Shown: positions 27,775 to 36,405 of the stretch, in pieces | How positions within the stretch are numbered: the stretch's first letter is position 1 | Layout: each line of letters opens with the position of its first letter | Assembly: GCF_016461825.1 (NCBI RefSeq) | Contig: NZ_JAEMNU010000105.1 | Coordinates: 1 to 44,209 of the forward strand | Direction: 5' to 3' | Length of the DNA: 44,209 bases | Source of the DNA: Rugamonas violacea | GTDB lineage: Bacteria; Pseudomonadota; Gammaproteobacteria; Burkholderiales; Burkholderiaceae_D | The notes under the pieces: generated by a model | What the model was told of the DNA's origin: nothing | What the model saw: only the letters and a program-made list of their open reading frames with translations | The model's database searches: none | Translations under genes and position numbers: made by a program

Positions 27775-28200
27775 TCAGGCGAATCGCTGCGCGGCAAGCG
27801 TCAGCTCGGCCAAGCCGATCTCGGTGCGCGGCAACGCCGGCGTAAAAATGTGCCGCGTCGTCTTGTACGGAAATACCTGCTGCGCCATTACCACGCGAAA
27901 GATGTCGTCGATCGCGAACAGCTCGTCGCGCTCCCACTCGTAGACCTTGACGCGCGGATCGGCATAGTCGAGCAGCACGCAGGGAATATGGCTCAAGCCG
28001 AGTCGTACCGCAGCATGCCAGCGATGATTCCCATCCATGATGATCCCGCTCACGCGCTCGACCGAAATGGGCGCGATCCAATTGTCGGCCGCCGCGATTT
28101 TCTGCGCCAGCGCGGCCACATCCTCGCCGATCACCTCCTCGGAAACCCGGCAAAAAGACAGCTCCTTCAGATGGACGTCGTAAGGCTCCGATCCGTTCAT
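27775..28200 (-). CDS. ParB/sulfiredoxin-fold protein, possible SbnI-like free L-serine kinase
   Basis: This 141-residue protein has the ParB/Srx core: acidic residues Glu21-Glu22, then GIIMDGNHRWHAAVRLGL with DGNHR at 56-60, then PYKTTRH at 111-117. These match what I recall of the free-serine kinases SbnI (staphyloferrin B cluster) and archaeal SerK, which phosphorylate L-serine to O-phosphoserine, the substrate of SbnA. The cluster encodes SbnA- and SbnB-like enzymes on the opposite strand, so supplying O-phosphoserine is a sensible role. It is shorter than SbnI (about 254 residues), which leaves the function uncertain. There is no DNA-binding helix-turn-helix region as in plasmid ParB. 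The ATG at 28200 has a strong GGGAGGGAAGG immediately upstream. It is co-directional with the FAAL and NRPS genes. Confidence 0.8.
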   Translation of the reverse strand: MNGSEPYDVHLKELSFCRVSEEVIGEDVAALAQKIAAADNWIAPISVERVSGIIMDGNHRWHAAVRLGLSHIPCVLLDYADPRVKVYEWERDELFAIDDIFRVVMAQQVFPYKTTRHIFTPALPRTEIGLAELTLAAQRFA

Positions 28201-28322
28201 CCTTCCCTCCCCTCTCGTGACATCGTGCGCCGGCAGGTGCGATTCTTACGAATCATTAAATTGCATTTATGACAACAAAACAAGGACATCCCGGCGCCGC
28301 ACCGCGGCGGCGGGCGGGCGAC

Positions 28323-30737
28323 TCAGGCCACGCGCAAGAGACTGGCCGGCGACATGCGCATCGCGCTCAGCAGATGACGCGCGGTGGCGATCACGGTCAC
28401 CAGGCAGGCGCCAAGCAATGTCGCCAGCACGGCCCAGACGCCGATCGGCGCCTGGGCGGCGAATTGCTCGACGAAGATGCGGCCGACCACGAAGGCCAGC
28501 GGAATACCGAGCACGGCCGCCACGCCAAGCAGGATCATGAATTCGCGCATCAGCAGGCGGGCGATGTCCATGGGGCTGGCGCCAAACAATTTGCGCATGA
28601 CAATTTCGCGCGAACGGCGCTGGACGGCGTAGGCGGACAAGGCATAGATACTCAGGATCGCCAAGGGAACGATGATGACGGCGACGATGATGCAGGTCTG
28701 GAAAATCTCCTTCGGCCCGCCGGCGTTCTCCTCGAGCTGGCTGCGCAGATTGTGCAGGTTCAGGTATTGGTTCGGGAAGTGCGCGCGCCAAACCGCCTCG
28801 ACCGCGCCGCGCGCCGCCACCAGGTCGTTGCCGCCGTTGACGGTCAGTTCCGGCGGCGCCGCGACGATGTCGTACACGGCGCTCGACGGCGGCCCCATCA
28901 TGAAGCCGCGCCCGACGTCCTTGCTGATGCCGACGATGCGCTTGGACTTGCCGCCGATGTCGAGCAACTGCCCCACCGCCGCCTGCGCGCTGGCATAACC
29001 CAGCCGGCGGGCGGCCTTGGCGTTGACGACGACGGTGTCCGAGTTCTCGCGCGCGTCGACGGCCGGGTCGAACACCCGTCCCACGGCCGCGCCCAGGCCG
29101 ACCGTGGCGAAGTACTCGGGGCTGACGCGCCAGGTGTTGAGGATCACCGACTCGCCGCCCAGGGTCTTGAAGGCGATCTCATCGGGCATGGGCGAACTGC
29201 CGCTCACGCCCTTGATTTCCTTGGCCCGCGCCAAGGCGTCGCGCAGGCTGCGCACCTCGCCCGGCGTCAGCGTATCGGGCAAAGCGATGGTCAACAAGGA
29301 ATCGATTTGGTAGCCATAGTCGATGTGCTTGAGGTATTGGATCTGCCAACCGATTGTGATGATCATGCCGGTGACGAACATGGCGATGGCGAACTGCACC
29401 ACCGTGAGCACCCGGCGCAGCCACAAGCCGCCCGCCGTCTCGTTGTTGCCGCGTCCGCCCAAGGCGTCGACGGCGCGCATTTTCAGGGCGGTCCAGGCCG
29501 GATACAGGCCGGCCGCCGCGCCCACCAGCAAGGCCATGACGCACGCCACCAGGACGAAGGCGAGGTAGTCGGACAGGTCGAGAATGGCGCGGATGTCGCG
29601 CTCGATCATGTCCGACAAGGCCGGCAGCAGCAGCCAGGCGAGCGCGGCGCCGAGCGCGGCGGCGAGCACGGCGACGAGCACCGACTCGGCCAGCATCTGG
29701 CCGACCAGGCGGCCGTTGCGCACGCCCAGCACTTTGCGCACCGCGATCTCGCGCTGGCGGCGGATGGTGCGGATGGTCGCCAGATTGACGTAATTGCCGG
29801 CCGTCAGCAACAGGATCAGGAACGTCACGGCGGCCATGGCCAGGTTGACGATCGGGTCGCCCTTGCCGCCCCGGCTGATCCGCGTATCGCTATCGAGATA
29901 GGCATCCTGCAAGGGCCCGAGGGCAACGTCGAGCACCTTCTTTTGGCCGACTTCGGCCAGTTCCTTGCCGCCCAGGTGGCCGCGCAAGGCCGAACGCTCG
30001 ATGTCGCCGCTGATTCTTTGCGCCAGCTCGGCGGGATTGACGCCGGGCGCCAGGCGCGCGTAGACCGAGCTGATGATGGCATCCTTGGCCACGCCCGAGT
30101 AGTAGTTCCAGCTGTCGTTGGCGCGCTGGCGGGCCGCTTCGGGCCAGGCCGCCGAATTGAAGCCGGCCAGCGCGTGCACCTTGAAGGAACTGGTTTCGGC
30201 CGACTTGGGGAGCAGCGCGACGACCTGGAAGGTCTGCCCGTTGATCGCGACCCGCTCGCCGACGACGTGGGTATTGCCGAACAACTTGCGCGCCGTGTCG
30301 ACCGCCAGCGCGATCGCATCGGGACGGCTCAAGGCGGCCGCCAAGTCGCCCTCCAAGGCGCTCACCCCGAACACCTTGACAAACGCCGGATCGCTCAGCG
30401 TGAGCTCGACCGCCGAAGTCACGTCGCCCACCCGCATCGAGGTCGGATACGGCAGGACGGCGGCGACCGCCACCGACGGCGCGCCGGCCAGCGACCGCCC
30501 CATCGCCAGCGGCACGTTCTCGCTCCAGAACGCCATGCCCCAGTTGGCGCGCGCCTTCACCACATACACGTCGGAAATTGCCGGCACTTGCGCATCGACG
30601 CTGGTTTGCACCTTGAGAAAACTCAAGGCCAGAAAGCACACGGCAAAACCGATCGTCAGGCCCACCATCATGATGGCCGAATAGCCCGGCTGTTGCGTCA
30701 GCAAACGCCAGCCCATGCGAAAGTCTCTTAGTTTCAT
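28323..30737 (-). CDS. MacB/FtsX-type ABC transporter permease (double FtsX, 804 aa)
   Basis: This inner-membrane permease has two copies of the MacB_PCD-FtsX layout. The first transmembrane helix is at about residues 18-40, followed by a large periplasmic domain to about 280, three helices up to about 405, a fifth helix near 435-458, a second periplasmic domain to about 685 and three more helices to the end. It lacks an ATPase domain; that is supplied by the gene directly upstream. Conserved FtsX stretches such as RRQREIAVRKVLGVR and RRSREIVMRKLFGAS appear in each half. With the adaptor and ATPase it should form a MacAB-like tripartite pump that exports the lipopeptide; a TolC-type outer-membrane partner is not in the window. 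The ATG at 30737 has AAGGGAAA upstream. Fused double-FtsX permeases of this size are often annotated simply as ABC transporter permeases. Confidence 0.93.
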   Translation of the reverse strand: MKLRDFRMGWRLLTQQPGYSAIMMVGLTIGFAVCFLALSFLKVQTSVDAQVPAISDVYVVKARANWGMAFWSENVPLAMGRSLAGAPSVAVAAVLPYPTSMRVGDVTSAVELTLSDPAFVKVFGVSALEGDLAAALSRPDAIALAVDTARKLFGNTHVVGERVAINGQTFQVVALLPKSAETSSFKVHALAGFNSAAWPEAARQRANDSWNYYSGVAKDAIISSVYARLAPGVNPAELAQRISGDIERSALRGHLGGKELAEVGQKKVLDVALGPLQDAYLDSDTRISRGGKGDPIVNLAMAAVTFLILLLTAGNYVNLATIRTIRRQREIAVRKVLGVRNGRLVGQMLAESVLVAVLAAALGAALAWLLLPALSDMIERDIRAILDLSDYLAFVLVACVMALLVGAAAGLYPAWTALKMRAVDALGGRGNNETAGGLWLRRVLTVVQFAIAMFVTGMIITIGWQIQYLKHIDYGYQIDSLLTIALPDTLTPGEVRSLRDALARAKEIKGVSGSSPMPDEIAFKTLGGESVILNTWRVSPEYFATVGLGAAVGRVFDPAVDARENSDTVVVNAKAARRLGYASAQAAVGQLLDIGGKSKRIVGISKDVGRGFMMGPPSSAVYDIVAAPPELTVNGGNDLVAARGAVEAVWRAHFPNQYLNLHNLRSQLEENAGGPKEIFQTCIIVAVIIVPLAILSIYALSAYAVQRRSREIVMRKLFGASPMDIARLLMREFMILLGVAAVLGIPLAFVVGRIFVEQFAAQAPIGVWAVLATLLGACLVTVIATARHLLSAMRMSPASLLRVA

Positions 30738-30772
30738 CTAATTTCCCTTGTCCGCTAGTACGATGACGATGA

Positions 30773-31453
<681 letters not shown>

Positions 31454-31481
31454 AAATTTCCTTGAGGGTGGAATCGTTGCA

Positions 31482-32762
31482 CTACTTTTTGATTTGCACG
31501 CGGGTCGCGTTACCGAAGGTGGCATAACTCGACACGATCACTTTTTCGCCGGCATTCAGTCCCGCCAGCACTTCGATCTGGCGATTGTTGCGGCGGCCCG
31601 TCTTGAGCATGCGCTTTTCGGCGTCGACGCCGTTGGCCGCCACCACGAAGACCCAGGCGCCGCCGCTGTCGCCGATGAACGGCGCGTTCGGCAGCAGCAA
31701 GGCCGGCCGCGGCTCGCCCAGCGTGAGCTGGGCGTCGAGGCTTTGGCCGGGATTCAAGGTCGCCGCCTGTTCGCCGGAAAACACCAGTTCGACCGAAAAA
31801 CGGCCTTCCTTAATTTGCGGATAGACGCGGCTCACTTCGATCGGGTAATCCTTGCCGTCCTGGCGCACCAGGCCGTGGCGCCCCACCGCGATCCGGCTCA
31901 GGTAAAACTCGTCGACCTGGGCGGCCAGCTTGAATTTGGCGGGGTCGTCGATGCGGCCGGTGTGCTGGTCGGTCTTGACGGTCTCGCCGACCTGCAGGTT
32001 GAAGTCGGTCAAACGCCCCGCCACCGGCGCCCGCACCACCAGCGCGTCGACGGTGGCGTTGACCAGCTTCAGGCCGCGCTCGATGTTCTTGATCGCCCCT
32101 TCCATCTGCGCCACCGCATGTTTCTTGACGCCGGCTTCGACGCTGCCGCGCTGCACCTCCGAGGCGAGCGAATGTTTCAACTGCGCCACGGTGTCGGCCG
32201 ACTCGGTCAGCGCGGCCGAGGACAGGAAGCCTTGTTGCGCCAAGCTGACATTGCGCGCATGTTTTTTTTGCGCCTGGTCGAGGTTGAATTGGATGTCGGA
32301 CAGGCGGCGCTCGGTTTCGGTGTTGCCCGATTCAAAGGAGACGCGCAGATTCAAGAGGTTGGACACTTGTTGCGTGTGCTCGGACTGGCGCTGCAACAAT
32401 TCCAGGTGGCGCCCCGAGTTCGAAATACGGAACAGCACGTCGCCCTGCTTGACGATGGCGCCGTCGCGCACAAACACTTCCTCGACGCGGCCCGACTCGA
32501 CCGAGTCGAGTATCACCGACTGCAAGGCCTCGGCTTTCGCGCGCACCACCAGGTCGTCATAAAAAATACCGCTCTCGACGGCGCTCACGCGCACGTCGGC
32601 GGCCGGCACTTGAAAGCCGCGCGGCACCATTTTCCACAAACCGAAGGCGGCCAGCGCGAGCAACACGCCGGCGGCGCCGGCGAGCAGGCGTTTTTTGCCG
32701 CGGCGGCGGGGAACCACGGTATCCATGGCGGCGCCAGTGGTGGCCAGATGAGGGAGCTTCAT
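31482..32762 (-). CDS. MacA/HlyD-type periplasmic adaptor protein
   Basis: This membrane-fusion protein of about 426 residues has a single N-terminal membrane helix (RLLAGAAGVLLALAAFGLW, about residues 26-44). A lipoyl/barrel-sandwich half with VFVRDGAIVKQGDVLFRI comes next, then a long alpha-helical hairpin rich in Gln, Glu and Ser (about 110-250), the second half with VRAPVAGRLTDFNLQVGE, and beta-barrel domains. It bridges the permease and an outer-membrane channel. The preferred start is ATG 32762 (MKLPHL); the Shine-Dalgarno match is poor, and ATG 32726 or a farther upstream codon are alternatives. It is the first gene of the minus-strand operon and faces the divergent control region. Export of the lipopeptide is inferred. 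Confidence 0.92.
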   Translation of the reverse strand: MKLPHLATTGAAMDTVVPRRRGKKRLLAGAAGVLLALAAFGLWKMVPRGFQVPAADVRVSAVESGIFYDDLVVRAKAEALQSVILDSVESGRVEEVFVRDGAIVKQGDVLFRISNSGRHLELLQRQSEHTQQVSNLLNLRVSFESGNTETERRLSDIQFNLDQAQKKHARNVSLAQQGFLSSAALTESADTVAQLKHSLASEVQRGSVEAGVKKHAVAQMEGAIKNIERGLKLVNATVDALVVRAPVAGRLTDFNLQVGETVKTDQHTGRIDDPAKFKLAAQVDEFYLSRIAVGRHGLVRQDGKDYPIEVSRVYPQIKEGRFSVELVFSGEQAATLNPGQSLDAQLTLGEPRPALLLPNAPFIGDSGGAWVFVVAANGVDAEKRMLKTGRRNNRQIEVLAGLNAGEKVIVSSYATFGNATRVQIKK

Positions 32763-32955
32763 ATGCGCTGCGCCATTCCTATTGGTCAAAGTTAAAACCG
32801 GCAACGCCGCGCCGCGCAGGCGCGGCCCTGGTACACCGGTGAAAAACAAGCCAAACGCAACGGCCCACCTCGGCCTGGTCGCGCTCCCCACCCATCCACA
32901 TCGAAGGAAAAATCAATATAAAAAAAATATTAAATTTTTGCCACATGATGTTTTG

Positions 32956-32984
32956 TTGACATTTTTTTTATCTTACAATAGCAT
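32956..32984 (+). promoter_or_regulatory. Candidate sigma-70 promoter for the Dap/hydroxylase operon
   Basis: A consensus TTGACA at 32956-32961 is followed after 17 nt by TAGCAT at 32979-32984 (4 of 6 matches to TATAAT). TACAAT at 32974-32979 is a better -10 hexamer but only 12 nt away. A short dyad TAGCA-N5-TGCTA (32979-32993) overlaps the -10 box and could be an operator. Transcription from here would give a leader of about 400 nt before the first enzyme gene. Confidence 0.5.
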
Positions 32985-33035
32985 TAGCTGCTAGGCAATA
33001 GTAGTGATGTTAAAATATTTTTTTACAACATAATA

Positions 33036-33064
33036 GGCACATAAAAATGCGCTTTTTATGTGCC
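33036..33064. repeat. Perfect 12-bp inverted repeat in the leader
   Basis: GGCACATAAAAA and TTTTTATGTGCC flank the loop TGCGC without a mismatch. There is no U-tract after it on the plus strand, so it is not a simple terminator. It may be an operator for an unlinked regulator or an RNA hairpin in the leader of the tailoring operon. Confidence 0.75.
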
Positions 33065-33170
33065 GGCGCAGGATGCCAGCCGATGGCATGGTCATGCTGA
33101 CGGCAGGCCGAGACAGCGTTTTCGCAAGTCACCGCGACGCACTTTACGTCGAAGTAAGGGGGTTAATAAT

Positions 33171-33335
33171 ATGACACGCATGGTCCAGCTTTGTTCAACG
33201 CCGGCGCAGCCCCCCGCCCCTTCGCCGGCGAGCGCCGGCGCTTGCCGGCCGCCGCCAATTCCAGTCAGCAACACCGAACCAGGCGTTTTACCCGACGCCC
33301 GTTGTCGCCCCGCCACGTTCAGCAAGCCACACTGA
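33171..33335 (+). CDS. Possible small ORF (54 aa) upstream of the Dap operon
   Basis: An ATG at 33171 has AAGGGGG 8 nt upstream, one of the best ribosome binding sites in the window. It opens a 54-codon frame beginning MTRMVQLCSTPAQ. The product is Pro-, Ala- and Ser-rich with three Cys and no recognisable domain, signal peptide or membrane segment. It ends 65 nt before the TTG of the next gene. It could be a leader peptide, a real small protein or a chance frame in GC-rich DNA. I do not recognise it, and only the ribosome binding site argues for translation. Confidence 0.3.
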   Translation: MTRMVQLCSTPAQPPAPSPASAGACRPPPIPVSNTEPGVLPDARCRPATFSKPH

Positions 33336-33400
33336 ACCGCCTGCGATCCAGCGCGGTCTACCACAACTGAAGTGCATACCGCACTCGAAGGAGAAACACC

Positions 33401-34384
33401 TTGCATGCCATATCGGACCTGGTCAACGATCACAATTTCGTTCAGCTCAAAGGAATCGGCCTCAAGCAGTTGCACTTGAAGATAGAGGCGCTCAATCCGG
33501 CCGGATCGATCAAGATGAAAACGGCGCTGGGGATGATTCACGATCTGGAAACGCGCGGCAAGATCCGGCCGGGCAGCCACTTGATCGAATCGTCTTCGGG
33601 CAGCCTGGGCGTGGCGCTGAGCATCGTGTGCGCCGAGCGCGGCTACTGTTTCACCTGCGTGATCGACCCCAACAGCTCGCAGCAAAGCATCAAGATGATG
33701 CAGGCGCTGGGCGCCCAGGTCGTGCTGGTCGACCGGCGCGACGAGAACGGCGGCTTCCTCGGTTCGCGCATCGCCTACATCAAGGAGCTCATCGCGCGCG
33801 ACGAGCGCATCCTGTGGCTGAATCAATACGCCAATCCGGAAAACCCGCGGGCCCATGCGCGCACCACCGCGCTGTCGATCTTCGAAAATTTCGACAAGGT
33901 CGACTACCTGTTCATCGGCGCCGGCACGACCGGCACCTTGATGGGCTGCGTGCAATTTTTTGGCACCCACAGCCCGGACACGAAAATCATCGCGGTCGAC
34001 AGCGTCGGTTCGGTGACCTTCGGCTTCGCCGCCGGCACGCGGCACATTCCCGGCCTGGGCACCAGCCGCCGGCCGGAAATCTTTTCGCCGGTCGGCATCC
34101 ACGAGCTGGCGATGGTCGCCGAAGCCGACAGCATCGCCATGTGCCGCTATCTGGCCCGCAGCAACGGCATCCTGGCCGGCGGCTCGACCGGCACCGTGCT
34201 GTCGGCCGTCGCCGCCTGGCGCGGCCGGATTCCCGACGACGCCACCGTGGTGGCGATCTCGCCCGACCTGGGCGAACGCTACCTCGACACGATCTACCAC
34301 GATGCCTGGGTCATCGAGCGTTTCGGTTGCATTCCAACCCTGCCCGAGCATGTCACCTCATGCGACGCGGCGCTGGCCGAATAA
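33401..34384 (+). CDS. sbnA: SbnA-like PLP synthase: N-(2-amino-2-carboxyethyl)-L-glutamate synthase
   Basis: This 327-residue fold-type II PLP enzyme belongs to the cysteine synthase superfamily. Lys38 in NPAGSIK is the expected Schiff-base lysine; SSSGSLG forms the substrate loop and GAGTTG (173-178) the phosphate-binding loop. The SbnA branch condenses O-phospho-L-serine with L-glutamate to give N-(2-amino-2-carboxyethyl)-L-glutamate, the first step to L-2,3-diaminopropionate. I assign it to SbnA, not to cysteine synthase, mainly because an SbnB-like dehydrogenase follows directly. Translation appears to start at TTG 33401, with GAAGGAG about 7 nt upstream; no ATG is available in frame near the conserved N terminus. 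It heads a four-gene operon and is separated from the next start by 27 nt. Confidence 0.88.
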   Translation: MHAISDLVNDHNFVQLKGIGLKQLHLKIEALNPAGSIKMKTALGMIHDLETRGKIRPGSHLIESSSGSLGVALSIVCAERGYCFTCVIDPNSSQQSIKMMQALGAQVVLVDRRDENGGFLGSRIAYIKELIARDERILWLNQYANPENPRAHARTTALSIFENFDKVDYLFIGAGTTGTLMGCVQFFGTHSPDTKIIAVDSVGSVTFGFAAGTRHIPGLGTSRRPEIFSPVGIHELAMVAEADSIAMCRYLARSNGILAGGSTGTVLSAVAAWRGRIPDDATVVAISPDLGERYLDTIYHDAWVIERFGCIPTLPEHVTSCDAALAE

Positions 34385-34411
34385 TCCCCCCACCTCACCA
34401 AAGCACACGCC

Positions 34412-35422
34412 ATGTTCGAATTCGACGTCGTTTCCGGTACCCATATCAAGTCCATTCTTGAGCAAGACCCCGCCCGTTGCATCCGCAGCGTGGCGCGCGC
34501 CTACCTGGCCCACCACGATGGCCAGACGATCAACCCGGACAGCTATTTCCTGCGCTTTCCGCAGAATGAAAGAAACCGCATCATCGCCCTGCCGGCCTCG
34601 ATCGATGGCGACAGCAATGTGTCCGGCATCAAGTGGATCGCCAGCTTCCCCGGCAATGTCGAGCAGGGCCTGCCGCGCGCCTCGGCCGTGCTGGTGCTCA
34701 ACGACCAGGCCACGGGTTACCCCTTCGCCCTGCTCGAAGGCTCGCTGATCAGCTCGGCCCGCACCGCCGCCTCCGCCGTGCTGGGCGCGCTGTGGCTCAA
34801 CGGCCAGCAACGCCACGTGGCCTCCATCAGTTTCATCGGCGCCGGCGTGATCGCCCGCAACATCCTGGCGATGTTCAGCGCCGACGGCTGGTCGTTCGAG
34901 CGGATCGCCATTCACGACACCGACGACGCCTCCGCCGCCGCGTTCGCGGCCTATGCCGGCGGCCGCGGCGGCGAGGCCAAGGTCGGCGTCGAAACCTCCC
35001 TGGCGCGCGCGCTCGAAGCCCATATCGTGGTGTTTGCCACCAATGCGGGCAGCCCCTACGTCAAGCCGCCGGCCCGCTTCGCGCCGGGCCAGGTCGTGTT
35101 GAATATTTCGCTGCGCGACATCGGCCCCGAACTGATCCTCGACGCGGTGAATATCTTCGACGACGTCGACCACTGCATGAAAGCCAACACCTCGCCCCAC
35201 CTGGCCGAACAACTGAGCGGCAACCGCGATTTTGCCACCGGCACCATCGCCCAATTGCTACGCGAGGAAATCCAGCTCGACCGCGCCAAGCCGCTGATCT
35301 ACTCGCCCTTCGGCATGGGCATGCTCGACCTGGCGCTGGGCAAGGAAATCTACGACCTGGCCAAGGCCGCCGGCCTGACCACCCCGGTGCCCAACTTCTT
35401 CGGCGAGCGGAGCCGCTGGTGA
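34412..35422 (+). CDS. sbnB: SbnB-like N-(2-amino-2-carboxyethyl)-L-glutamate dehydrogenase
   Basis: This 336-residue protein is of the ornithine cyclodeaminase/mu-crystallin family, with a Rossmann motif FIGAGVIARNIL starting near residue 141. SbnB oxidatively cleaves the SbnA product with NAD+ to release L-2,3-diaminopropionate and 2-oxoglutarate. The pairing with the preceding SbnA-like gene is the hallmark of Dap biosynthesis and strongly favours this over ornithine cyclodeaminase. The ATG at 34412 lacks an obvious Shine-Dalgarno sequence, which suggests translation coupled to the upstream gene. Its TGA overlaps the GTG start of the next gene (GTGA). The released 2-oxoglutarate is also the co-substrate of the next enzyme. 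Confidence 0.9.
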   Translation: MFEFDVVSGTHIKSILEQDPARCIRSVARAYLAHHDGQTINPDSYFLRFPQNERNRIIALPASIDGDSNVSGIKWIASFPGNVEQGLPRASAVLVLNDQATGYPFALLEGSLISSARTAASAVLGALWLNGQQRHVASISFIGAGVIARNILAMFSADGWSFERIAIHDTDDASAAAFAAYAGGRGGEAKVGVETSLARALEAHIVVFATNAGSPYVKPPARFAPGQVVLNISLRDIGPELILDAVNIFDDVDHCMKANTSPHLAEQLSGNRDFATGTIAQLLREEIQLDRAKPLIYSPFGMGMLDLALGKEIYDLAKAAGLTTPVPNFFGERSRW

Positions 35423-36375
35423 GCGCGGTGACTTGCGTTCCGCTGTTCGCGCAGACCGGGGACGGCCTGCTGATCACGCCGCAGGGCGATGCCGGCTTGC
35501 CCGCCCTGCACGCCTATTTGGCGGACCAGCAAACCCACCTGCATCGGCTCATGCTCGAACACGGCGCCATCTTGTTGCGCGGCTTCGAGGTGCGCGACGC
35601 GGCGGACTTCCATTCCAGCGTCAAGCAACTTGGCGCCCGCCCTTTCGAGTATGTGGGCGGCAATTCGCCGCGCACCCGGGTCGCGCCGGACGTGTATTCG
35701 TCCACCGATTACCCGGCCAGCGCCGCCATCTCGCTGCACAACGAAATGTCCTACCTGCCGCAGTGGCCGCGCCGCCTGTTCTTCTATAGCCAGCTGCCGG
35801 CCATGACGGGCGGCCAAACCTCGCTGGCCAATAGCCGCGCCGTGCTCAACGCCATGCCCGACAGTGTCGTGCAGAAGTTGCGCGACAAGGGGGTGCACTA
35901 CATCCGCCATTTCCAGCCCGGCTTGCTGGTCGGGAAAAGCTGGCAAGCGACCTACCAAACCGAGGACCGCGACGAGCTCGAAAGCATCGTCCGCGCGCAA
36001 GGCTCCACCTGCACTTGGAAAGCCGACGGCGCCTTGCGCGTGAGCACCCGTTGCGACGCCTTCGCCAGCCATCCCGAGACGGGCGCGCAAGTGTGGTTTA
36101 ACCAGGCCGAACAATGGCATCCCTCGGCCTTGCCGGACAAGCTGCGCAGCCTGTTTGCCGCCCGCGGCATGCTGGCCCACGAGTGCGAATTCGCTGACGG
36201 CGAGCCCATGGATGAGCAGATGCTGGCGCAGATGCGCCAGGTCATCAACGCCAGCAAGCTGCTGTTCGACTGGCAAAAGAACGATGTGCTGATGCTCGAC
36301 AACTTGCTGATGATGCACGGCAGGGAAGCCTTCAGCGGCAGCCGCACGACGCTGGCCTATCTGTCGTCGACCTGA
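35419..36375 (+). CDS. SyrP/TauD-type Fe(II)/2-oxoglutarate-dependent hydroxylase
   Basis: This 318-residue non-heme iron dioxygenase has the facial triad HNE (His107, Glu109) and a distal His300 in MMHGREAF; Arg309 is a candidate 2-oxoglutarate anchor. GGNSPRTRV followed by DVYSSTDYPASAAISLHNE fits the SyrP-like subgroup that beta-hydroxylates carrier-bound residues such as aspartate in nonribosomal peptides. Likely targets here are Asn/Asp (residue 4), a Glu/Glx (residues 2 and 6) or Dap; sequence alone does not decide. The start is GTG 35419, which overlaps the preceding TGA by 4 nt and is the first start of the conserved N terminus. The open frame extends further upstream, but that part lies inside the preceding gene. 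It could instead act on a free amino acid. Confidence 0.9.
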   Translation: MSAVTCVPLFAQTGDGLLITPQGDAGLPALHAYLADQQTHLHRLMLEHGAILLRGFEVRDAADFHSSVKQLGARPFEYVGGNSPRTRVAPDVYSSTDYPASAAISLHNEMSYLPQWPRRLFFYSQLPAMTGGQTSLANSRAVLNAMPDSVVQKLRDKGVHYIRHFQPGLLVGKSWQATYQTEDRDELESIVRAQGSTCTWKADGALRVSTRCDAFASHPETGAQVWFNQAEQWHPSALPDKLRSLFAARGMLAHECEFADGEPMDEQMLAQMRQVINASKLLFDWQKNDVLMLDNLLMMHGREAFSGSRTTLAYLSST

Positions 36376-36405
36376 TTTATCCCACACTGACCGAGGAGAA
36401 GTAAC

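Larger units (their letters stand above)
32763..33400. promoter_or_regulatory. Divergent intergenic control region
   Basis: This 638-nt gap separates the minus-strand transport/NRPS operon from the plus-strand tailoring operon. Its centre (about 32910-33060) is very AT-rich compared with the GC-rich surroundings. It holds a plus-strand promoter candidate (32956-32984), a perfect inverted repeat (33036-33064), a small ORF (33171-33335) and an AATATA stretch at 32915-32920 that would read TATATT as a -10 box for the minus strand. No regulator gene lies nearby, and I saw no clear lux box or Fur box. Confidence 0.7.

Noticed and set aside
27775..28200. ParB-like protein as a chromosome or plasmid partitioning factor
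   Set aside because: It is only 141 residues, lacks a helix-turn-helix region and any ParA neighbour, and lies between exporter and NRPS genes of a Dap-making cluster.
28241..28270. AT-rich stretch with GATTC-N4-GAATC as a possible Fur box or internal promoter
   Set aside because: The match to the 19-bp Fur consensus is poor and no well-spaced -35/-10 pair could be found.
33223..33240. CGCCGGCG-AG-CGCCGGCG as a regulatory hairpin
   Set aside because: It is made of two self-palindromic GC octamers, which are frequent by chance in DNA of this composition, and it lies inside the small ORF.
33401..34384. Cysteine synthase
   Set aside because: It shares the fold, but the adjacent SbnB-like dehydrogenase and the NRPS context make a Dap pathway enzyme far more likely.
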